From JAHEME01 sp034435035 (lineage in GTDB: Bacteria; Chloroflexota; Anaerolineae; Aggregatilineales; UBA3940), in NCBI GenBank assembly GCA_034435035.1, contig DAOTXW010000100.1, forward strand, positions 1-7,815: a DNA stretch of 7,815 bases, in the 5' to 3' direction. The notes beneath the pieces were generated by a model, which saw only the letters and a list, made by a program, of their open reading frames with translations, made no database searches and had not been told where the DNA came from. Below, piece by piece: positions 1 through 4,547 of the stretch. Position numbers and translations under genes: made by a program. Each line of letters starts with the position of its first letter. Position 1 is the stretch's first letter.

Positions 1-36
1 CCGTCTGCCGGTCGCGCCGAAGCCCAGAAGACTCAT
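1..36 (-). CDS. N-terminal codons of a gene running off the left edge, unidentified
   Basis: Reading the minus strand from the ATG at 36-34 gives MSLLGFGATGRR, open to the window edge. Twelve residues are too few to assign a family. The case for a real start is its promoter: a TTCACA/TATGAT pair with 17-bp spacing whose predicted transcription start falls on or next to the A of this ATG. That is the pattern of a leaderless message. There is no good Shine-Dalgarno upstream, in keeping with leaderless translation. The gene lies just downstream of msrA on the same strand, but the promoter between them suggests separate transcription. Confidence 0.45.
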   Translation of the reverse strand, partial: MSLLGFGATGRR

Positions 37-42
37 GACCCC

Positions 43-71
43 ATCATACACCGATCTGGTTCGCTTGTGAA
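43..71 (-). promoter_or_regulatory. Sigma70-type promoter for the left-edge gene, leaderless spacing
   Basis: On the minus strand, TTCACA (71-66, 5 of 6 match to TTGACA) is followed after exactly 17 bp by TATGAT (48-43, 5 of 6 match to TATAAT). The ATG at 36-34 begins seven bases after the last T of the -10 box, where transcription would normally initiate. This was read from sequence only. Confidence 0.55.
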
Positions 72-99
72 CGGGGGATCAACCAGGGCCGGCTCCCGC

Positions 100-639
100 T
101 CAGGGCTGCTTGAGCCGGTCGAAGTACTGTTTGCGGAACTTGGCGACCTTGGGCGCGATGATGAACTGGCAGTAGCCCTGGCGCGGGTTGCGGGCGAAGT
201 ATTCCTGGTGATAGTCCTCCGCCGGGTAGAAGGCCGTGTAGTCCGTCACCTCGGTGACGATCGGGCGGTCCCAGATGCCCTCGCGCGTCAGCTCGGCGAT
301 GATCGCCTCCGCGGCAGCCCGCTGCTCCGGGCTGTGGGTGAAGATCGCCGAGCGATACTGCGGCCCCACATCGTTGCCCTGCCGGTTCAGCGTGGTGGGG
401 TCGTGGAGGGTGAAAAAGACGCGCAGCAGATCGCGGTACGAGATAACCGCCGGGTCAAAGGTGATCTGTACCACCTCAGCGTGACCGGTGGTTTTGCTGC
501 ACACCTGCTCGTAAGTGGGGTGGGCGACATGCCCCCCCGCGTACCCGGAAACGACATCGGTGACGCCGCGCAGCTGGTCATATGCCGCCTCCAGGCACCA
601 GAAGCACCCCCCGCCCAGCGTAGCCATCTCAGTGGTCAT
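100..639 (-). CDS. msrA: Peptide methionine sulfoxide reductase MsrA
   Basis: Reduces the S-epimer of methionine sulfoxide in oxidised proteins and free methionine back to methionine, using thioredoxin as reductant; cytosolic repair of oxidative damage. The 179-residue product starts MTTEMATLGGGCFWC, so the family signature GCFWC lies at residues 11-15 with nucleophilic Cys12. Other MsrA blocks follow in order: GYAGG (32-36), PTYEQVCSKTTGHAEVVQ with Cys47, DPTTLNRQGNDVGPQYRS, and the C-terminal GYCQFIIAPKVAKFRK with Cys157, a likely resolving cysteine. Length is normal for a single-domain MsrA. The frame stays open upstream to 726, but the ATG at 639 is chosen because a GGAGG ribosome site (near 647-652) sits seven bases before it and the protein aligns from here. 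No MsrB domain is fused or adjacent. It is divergent from the sortase gene. The usual third residue of the CSG motif is Lys here, which is tolerated in the family. Confidence 0.97.
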   Translation of the reverse strand: MTTEMATLGGGCFWCLEAAYDQLRGVTDVVSGYAGGHVAHPTYEQVCSKTTGHAEVVQITFDPAVISYRDLLRVFFTLHDPTTLNRQGNDVGPQYRSAIFTHSPEQRAAAEAIIAELTREGIWDRPIVTEVTDYTAFYPAEDYHQEYFARNPRQGYCQFIIAPKVAKFRKQYFDRLKQP

Positions 640-736
640 GCAGGTTCCTCCGTAAACGCGATGTGGGAAGGGCAGACGGCTCACTGCCCTGTGCGATCTG
701 CTATCCAGTCGCGGGGAGCGGGCCAAACCTTACCCT

Positions 737-764
737 TTGCCCGGCGGCGAAATCCGGGGATAAT
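737..764 (+). promoter_or_regulatory. Promoter for the sortase-chimera gene
   Basis: TTGCCC at 737-742 and GATAAT at 759-764 are separated by 16 bp (17 if the -35 is read as TTTGCC). The predicted start of transcription is about 771, which leaves a leader of about 30 nt before the Shine-Dalgarno-preceded ATG at 803. The same start point is only a couple of bases from the ATG at 773, so leaderless initiation there cannot be excluded. Confidence 0.5.
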
Positions 765-802
765 CAGGCAAGATGACCTGCAAGCTACCAAGCGAGGATG
801 CC

Positions 803-2656
803 ATGACCATGAAGATGCCGCGCAGCCGGATGACCGGGCGGCTGGTGAGTTTCGGGATCGGGCTGCTGGCCCTGATCGCTCTGGCCGGCCTGCCCATCGG
901 GGCAGCCCGCGCCGCCGCCAGCCTGACCATCGAGCCGCTGACCTGGAGCGTGCTGGGCCTGGATGGCGAGGACGTGGAGGAAGGCCCCAACGAGTACCCC
1001 GTCGGCGTGCGGGTGTGCAATGACGGCGACGCCGCCAGCGGCGAGCTGACCGCCACCTTCGCCTTCGACGGCGGCAGCGACCGCATCAGCCTGGCCAATG
1101 CCTCGCCCACCCAGACTTTCCCCGCGCTGGAGCCGGATGACTGCGTGGACATCTATTACGTGGTGCGGGTGGCCCGCGCCAGCGCCTCCTACGGCAGCAC
1201 CGCCGATTACCTGATCACGGTCAGCGATGGCTCGCAGAGCATTTCGACCGGGCAGGAGCTGATCGTTAAGGCGATGGAGATGACGGATGAGAACTACAAC
1301 GAGGAATACGACGGCCCGGAGGAGGTCACCGTCGGGCAGCAGGTGACGTATAATGTGACGCTCACCAGCCCGGATGCCGGTTATGCCGAGGCGATGTACT
1401 ACCTGACCTTCTGCCCGGATATCTTCCGGCTGGACGGGGTCGAGGTGTCGCTCAGCCAGCCCGGCGGCGGCCAGCTGGATCGTCCGTGGGCGGACGGCTG
1501 CGCGTGGGACACCGCCGGCAACTCCGGCTGCACCGGCGCCGCGACCGCCTACGGCGGGACGATCGACTACCGCTTCACCATGACCGTGATCGGCACGGGC
1601 GAGTGCGAGCTGAGCAGCGTCTACATCGGCTACACGCCGGATACCTACTACTACAACGATGACTACTTCATCGAGTACCTGGACATCGTCTCCGAGGCAG
1701 GGGGCGGCACCGGGGGGCCGGCTCCGCAGAGTCCGTCCGGGCAGGTGACGGCCACGCCGCGTCCGACGGCCACGCCGTCCCCGACGGCCACGCCGCAGAG
1801 CGGGGGCGGCGCGGCAGCCGCCACGGCCACCCCGGAGGCCGAGCCGACCGCCCAGCCCGAAACGCTGCCCGCGACCGGATCGCGCGCCCGCCCGGCGGCG
1901 GCTGTGCTGGCGGCGGCAGTCCCCTCCGGCCCGCTGCAGGGGATCTTTAACATCGCGGTGATCTTCACCCTGCTGCTGGGCGCGGCGCTGATCGTCTGGA
2001 GCGTCCTGCTGGTGGCGGGGGCGCTGCGCCGCGAGTCGGCGCTGACGATGGGCGTCTGGCGGACGCTCTCGGTGGTGTTCGTGGTGTGCGCGCTGGCGCT
2101 GGCGGGCGTGCTGGGCTACGGACTGGTGCGGGCGTCGCTGGCGGCCCGCTCCCCGGAGCCGGCGGCGCAGGCCCCGGCCTCCGGCGGGGCCCCGCCGGTC
2201 TTCCTGCCGCCGGAGATCCCGGCCACGCAGCTGATCATCCCGGAGCTGGGCATCGACACCGGACTGACGGAGGCCCCGCGCAGCGGCGGCTCGTGGGATG
2301 TCTCGCTGTTCACCGATGAGATCGCGCACCTGGAGGGCACGGCGTATCCCGGCACGACCGGGAACGCCGTGCTGGCCGGGCATGTGCATCACACGCAGGG
2401 GGTGGGGCCGTTCTACCGGCTGCGCGAGCTGCAGCCCGGCCACCTGATCCTCGCCCGCGGCGAGGGGATCGAGTACCGCTACCAGGTGGAGTGGGTGAAG
2501 GTCGTGACCCCGGCGGAGGTGGAGTTCATCGCGCCGGCCGCCGAGCCGGTGCTGACGCTGATCTCGTGCGCCAACTGGGACTCAGCGTCGTGGTCGTACA
2601 CGGACCGGGTGGTGGTGCGGGCGAAGTTCTTCGACCGCGCCCGGCTGGAGGGGTAG
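803..2656 (+). CDS. Exported protein fusing an LPATG sorting-signal substrate to a C-terminal sortase domain
   Basis: Sortases are membrane cysteine transpeptidases that cut surface proteins at an LPXTG-like motif and attach them to a nucleophile. In this 617-residue protein, residues 4-37 form a signal peptide (Arg/Lys, hydrophobic 14-34, ARA cleavage site). About 40-320 is beta-rich, Asp/Tyr/Cys-containing sequence resembling CARDB/DUF11-type extracellular modules. A Thr-Ala-Thr-Pro linker follows, then LPATG at 355-359. Membrane segment 1 is about 380-408, RRES 409-412, and membrane segment 2 about 421-442. The sortase domain spans about 475-612 with His527 (GHVHH), Cys589 (TLISC) and Arg602 (TDRVVVR), the complete catalytic triad. 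The two segments place the substrate part and the enzyme on the same outer face. ATG 803 is preferred to ATG 773 because GAGG precedes it by five bases and the signal peptide is then normal. Sortase class (D, E or F type) is not resolved. The sortase call is firm; self-anchoring is inference. Confidence 0.88.
   Translation: MTMKMPRSRMTGRLVSFGIGLLALIALAGLPIGAARAAASLTIEPLTWSVLGLDGEDVEEGPNEYPVGVRVCNDGDAASGELTATFAFDGGSDRISLANASPTQTFPALEPDDCVDIYYVVRVARASASYGSTADYLITVSDGSQSISTGQELIVKAMEMTDENYNEEYDGPEEVTVGQQVTYNVTLTSPDAGYAEAMYYLTFCPDIFRLDGVEVSLSQPGGGQLDRPWADGCAWDTAGNSGCTGAATAYGGTIDYRFTMTVIGTGECELSSVYIGYTPDTYYYNDDYFIEYLDIVSEAGGGTGGPAPQSPSGQVTATPRPTATPSPTATPQSGGGAAAATATPEAEPTAQPETLPATGSRARPAAAVLAAAVPSGPLQGIFNIAVIFTLLLGAALIVWSVLLVAGALRRESALTMGVWRTLSVVFVVCALALAGVLGYGLVRASLAARSPEPAAQAPASGGAPPVFLPPEIPATQLIIPELGIDTGLTEAPRSGGSWDVSLFTDEIAHLEGTAYPGTTGNAVLAGHVHHTQGVGPFYRLRELQPGHLILARGEGIEYRYQVEWVKVVTPAEVEFIAPAAEPVLTLISCANWDSASWSYTDRVVVRAKFFDRARLEG
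1747..1800 (+). repeat. Three tandem 18-bp repeats encoding TATPxx linker
   Basis: Units begin at 1747, 1765 and 1783, each starting GACGGCCACGCC and differing in the last six bases. They encode TATPRP, TATPSP and TATPQS. This is a flexible, probably O-glycosylatable linker between the extracellular modules and the LPATG signal of the sortase chimera. Confidence 0.85.
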
Positions 2657-2687
2657 AAGGCAGGGGCGGGGGCAGGGCGGGCGTCCT

Positions 2688-2921
2688 GTGATCGCCGTAC
2701 GACCAGAACCGTCATTGAAATACCGTCTCTATGTTGACGAGGCTGGCAACTCTGACATGGGCGCTTCGCGCGACCCGAATCATCGATACCTGAGTCTGAC
2801 AGGCGTTATTCTGGAGCTTAATTATGTTGATAACGTGTTATCTCCTGAACTGGAAGCTCTGAAACGCCGCTATTTCAGTGCACATCATGTTGATGAGCCG
2901 GTGATCCGGCACCGCAAAGAA
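2688..2921 (+). pseudogene. N-terminal remnant of a DUF3800 family gene
   Basis: Translation from the GTG at 2688 gives a DUF3800-like N-terminus: KYRLYVDEAGNSD (acidic YVDE motif), then NHRYLSLTGVILE, a helix ELEALKRRYF, and PVIRHRKE. Intact DUF3800 proteins run well over 200 residues and are thought to have an RNase H-like fold. Here resemblance ends after HRKE at 2921, about 78 codons in. The frame happens to stay open to 4082, but beyond 2921 it reads through a hairpin and then the antisense of other genes, giving Arg/Pro/Ser-rich nonsense. The fragment is visibly more AT-rich than its neighbours and uses codons such as TTA, AAA and AAT that are rare around it, suggesting acquisition and decay. 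No ribosome site precedes the GTG. The family call rests on the motif pattern only. Confidence 0.6.
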
Positions 2922-2941
2922 AAGAGCCCTTGCGGGCTCTT
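2916..2941 (-). terminator. Intrinsic terminator ending the candidate small RNA
   Basis: Minus-strand stem AAGAGCCC/GGGCTCTT (2941-2934 with 2929-2922), eight perfect pairs closed by a GCAA tetraloop, runs straight into TTCTTT (2921-2916). On the plus strand there is no T tract after the hairpin, so the terminator is directional. It abuts the point where the DUF3800 similarity ends. Confidence 0.8.
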
Positions 2942-2978
2942 CGAAGGCAACTGCCTTCCACCTCCAGAAGACTGGATT
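2916..2978 (-). ncRNA. Candidate small RNA of about 63 nt with three hairpins
   Basis: On the minus strand, from a predicted start near 2978, the transcript would fold into three consecutive perfect hairpins. These are CCAG-UCUU-CUGG (2975-2964), GAAGGC-AGUU-GCCUUC (2958-2943) and AAGAGCCC-GCAA-GGGCUCUU (2941-2922), the last with a GNRA tetraloop and a U-rich tail to 2916. A purine-rich single strand (AGGUG) separates the first two. A near-consensus promoter sits at the right distance upstream. No ORF with a start codon and ribosome site fits inside. It matches no RNA family I recognise. Structure and promoter come from the sequence; expression and function are inferred. Confidence 0.55.
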
Positions 2979-2984
2979 AACCTG

Positions 2985-3013
2985 ATTATAGTCGATTGGG
3001 CAGGCCGTGGCAA
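2985..3013 (-). promoter_or_regulatory. Near-consensus promoter for the candidate small RNA
   Basis: On the minus strand, TTGCCA (3013-3008, 5 of 6) and TATAAT (2990-2985, 6 of 6) are separated by exactly 17 bp. It is the best promoter match seen in the window. An inverted repeat GGCAA-N7-TTGCC (plus-strand 3009-3025) overlaps the -35 box and could be an operator. Confidence 0.65.
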
Positions 3014-3082
3014 TCCCTTGTTGCCGATGCGCCCCCGGACTCATTCCCCACTCCTCACCGGGAACTTTAAGGTCAGACGCCA

Positions 3083-3100
3083 GGGTGGCCCCGCCCACCC
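3083..3100. other. GC-rich hairpin just past the regulator gene's stop
   Basis: GGGTGG (3083-3088) and CCACCC (3095-3100) can pair around a six-base loop, beginning one base beyond the stop codon of the minus-strand regulator gene. There is no U tract on either strand, so it is at best a weak or factor-assisted terminator for that gene. Confidence 0.3.
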
Positions 3101-3101
3101 C

Positions 3102-3521
3102 TCACCCCGCCAGCAGGCGCAGGCCGCGGGCGGCGGCGTAGTCGCGCGCGATCAACCCCGCCGCCTCCAGCGCCTCCAGGTGATGCCGCGCCGTGTTCAC
3201 GCTGCTCCAGCCCATCCCCGTCTGCATGTCGCGCAGCGTCGGCGCGTAGCCGTGTTCGGCCAGATAGCGCCGCAGATACTCGTACAGCGCCCGCGCCGGC
3301 TCGCCTACCTGCGCCAGCCGCGCCAGCTCGGCCTCGCGCAGCGCGTCCGGCCCGGCGGGCGGGGCCGCCAGCGCAAACGCCAGCGTCTCCAGCCCGCACG
3401 CCTCGCAGCGCACCCACACATCCCCCCCGGCCTGCCGGACGCTGACCGGGCCTTCCCCGCAGTCCTGGCAGATCAGCGGGAGCTGCGGCCCGCGCCGCCA
3501 CCGTCTGCCGCCTCGCTTCAT
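3102..3521 (-). CDS. Zinc-ribbon plus LexA-type winged-helix DNA-binding protein
   Basis: A likely transcription regulator of 139 residues. A basic N-terminus (KRGGRRWRRG) leads into a zinc-ribbon-like module with CxxC at Cys18/Cys21 and CxxC at Cys39/Cys42. After an Ala/Glu/Arg-rich helix, residues about 77-138 match the LexA N-terminal winged helix: LYEYLRRYLAEHGYAPTLRDM, then the recognition region WSSVNTARHHLEALEAAGLI and a wing RDYAAARGLRLL. LexA's C-terminal S24 autoprotease domain, with its Ser/Lys dyad, is absent, so cleavage-driven derepression is not possible. The ATG at 3521 is chosen because GGGGGAG lies a few bases upstream; a TTG 16 codons earlier is in frame but poorly supported. 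It is divergent from the 275-residue protein gene, with 83 bp between the starts. Role and target sites are not known. Confidence 0.75.
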   Translation of the reverse strand: MKRGGRRWRRGPQLPLICQDCGEGPVSVRQAGGDVWVRCEACGLETLAFALAAPPAGPDALREAELARLAQVGEPARALYEYLRRYLAEHGYAPTLRDMQTGMGWSSVNTARHHLEALEAAGLIARDYAAARGLRLLAG

Positions 3522-3541
3522 CCCGCTCCCCCCGGCTCTAC

Positions 3542-3570
3542 TTGCCCCGCCATCTCTGCACCCGTACAAT
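3542..3570 (+). promoter_or_regulatory. Promoter for the 275-residue protein gene
   Basis: TTGCCC (3542-3547) and TACAAT (3565-3570) are 17 bp apart, giving a predicted transcription start near 3577 and a leader of about 28 nt. It lies in the divergent region, so the zinc-ribbon regulator could act here; no clear dyad operator is visible. Confidence 0.55.
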
Positions 3571-3604
3571 TACCGTTGCGCACTGTTCAAGGGGAGATCG
3601 CCCC

Positions 3605-4432
3605 GTGTCACTCGACCTGGCATCGCAGGAAGAACGCATCCAGTCGCTGGCCGATATGCTCAGCCTGCTGGCGATCGTTGGCGGCATGGAAAAATCCGCC
3701 GTCCAGCGCGTGCTGGTCTCGCTGGGCACCGCCCTGCTCGATGTGCGCACGCCGCTGGTCATCGACCGCGACCTGGCCAGCCGTCTGCTGGTGGGCATCG
3801 CCCGCGAAAGCGGCGAGCGGGCCGCGATCGAGGTCGCCAGCGACATGGACTTCGTGGCCCGCGCCTGGCGGCCCGTGCTGGATGACCGACTCAACCTGTC
3901 CCCCGGCGATCCTTACCGGCCGCTGCCCTATGCCGAGATCCTCTTCGCGCTGGTCAACCACAGCGGCTACGCGCTGGCCGATCACGGGGTGTTTGAGCAG
4001 TTCGGCGGCCCGGAGCTGCTGCTGCCGCTGGGCCAGCTCAGCGCCGCGCTCAGGAACTATGCCATCCCCCGCCCCGGCCTGACGTGGGATCTGGTGGGCC
4101 TGGGCGACCCCTCCGATCAGGCGCTGGTGGGCAGCGACGCCGTGAACTATTTCCTGCTCAAGACGGCCTCGTCGCCGGTGCGCCTGCGCGTCTCGGAGTT
4201 TGAGCGCGGCGCCCAGGACGACGCCCGCCGCGAGCACGACATCCTGGTCGAGCCGCCGCTGTTCGCCGCCTTCGTGGCCGGGCTGCTGGGCGATATGCTG
4301 TACTGGGCCGCCCGGCTGCGCCAGCATGCCGATCCGGGCCGCGAGATCTGGCGGCGGCTGGCCAATCTGCTGATCCCGGTGGCGCCGGCCCCTCCGACGC
4401 CTCCGCCCTCCGGACAGCCGCCGCGCCCCTAG
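3605..4432 (+). CDS. Uncharacterised 275-residue protein, largely helical
   Basis: I do not recognise this family. The start is a GTG at 3605 with GGGGAG eight bases upstream and a promoter at 3542-3570; a longer frame opens at 3542 inside that promoter and is rejected. The protein begins with an Asp/Glu-rich amphipathic helix (SLDLASQEERIQSLADML) and has many Leu/Ala helices. It carries an aromatic-rich centre (RPLPYAEILFALVNHSGYALADHGVFEQFGG) and ends in an 18-residue Pro-rich tail. There is no signal peptide and no clear membrane span, so it is probably cytoplasmic. Codon third positions are strongly G/C, as in the neighbouring genes, so it looks native and functional. It is divergent from the zinc-ribbon regulator and convergent with the SGNH hydrolase gene. 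Confidence 0.8.
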   Translation: MSLDLASQEERIQSLADMLSLLAIVGGMEKSAVQRVLVSLGTALLDVRTPLVIDRDLASRLLVGIARESGERAAIEVASDMDFVARAWRPVLDDRLNLSPGDPYRPLPYAEILFALVNHSGYALADHGVFEQFGGPELLLPLGQLSAALRNYAIPRPGLTWDLVGLGDPSDQALVGSDAVNYFLLKTASSPVRLRVSEFERGAQDDARREHDILVEPPLFAAFVAGLLGDMLYWAARLRQHADPGREIWRRLANLLIPVAPAPPTPPPSGQPPRP

Positions 4433-4506
4433 CCCCCCTCTGCCAGAGCCTAACCCGGGGATCCGGCTGCGTCAATTGCCGGCACGGTAGGAATATAGTT
4501 GGGGAC

Positions 4507-4530
4507 GGGTTAGAACATATGTTCTAACCC
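4507..4530. promoter_or_regulatory. Perfect 24-bp palindrome with LexA/SOS-box-like core
   Basis: The half site GGGTTAGAACAT (4507-4518) is followed directly by its exact reverse complement (4519-4530). The centre reads GAACATATGTTC, which fits the Gram-positive LexA (DinR) box core GAAC-N4-GTTC. As RNA it could form a ten-pair hairpin with an AUAU loop, but neither strand carries a U tract after it. It lies between two convergent genes, 17 bp beyond the stop of the SGNH gene, with no downstream start codon obviously controlled by it. It could be an operator, a cruciform or a shared non-canonical terminator. Confidence 0.6.
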
Positions 4531-4547
4531 GCTGCCCGGGTTGGTGC

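Noticed and set aside
640..736. A promoter for msrA
   Set aside because: The best pair (a TTGGCC-like -35 with a TAGCAG-like -10) matches too poorly to report as a feature.
773..802. ATG at 773 as start of the sortase chimera
   Set aside because: It would add ten residues with acidic charges ahead of the signal peptide and lacks a Shine-Dalgarno; ATG 803 has GAGG five bases upstream. Leaderless use of 773 remains possible.
785..2443. Long minus-strand open frame of 552 codons antisense to the sortase chimera
   Set aside because: Its product is Arg/Gln/His/Gly-rich with no domain, typical of antisense frames in GC-rich genes; the plus strand encodes a clear signal peptide and sortase.
2942..3080. 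A tRNA gene in the low-GC gap
   Set aside because: I searched both strands for acceptor pairing, an anticodon arm and a GGTTCRA T-loop and found no consistent cloverleaf.
2838..3098. Minus-strand 86-residue frame covering the small-RNA region
   Set aside because: It spans the promoter, three hairpins and the terminator, then the antisense of the DUF3800 remnant; there is no ribosome site and no recognisable domain.
2688..4082. Single 464-residue gene beginning with the DUF3800-like part
   Set aside because: After 2921 it passes through a terminator hairpin, the antisense of the ribbon-wHTH gene and the wrong frame of the 275-residue protein gene; only the first 78 codons resemble a protein family.
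4507..4530. The palindrome as an ordinary intrinsic terminator
   Set aside because: Neither strand has a T-rich run after the stem, unlike the two clear terminators in this window.
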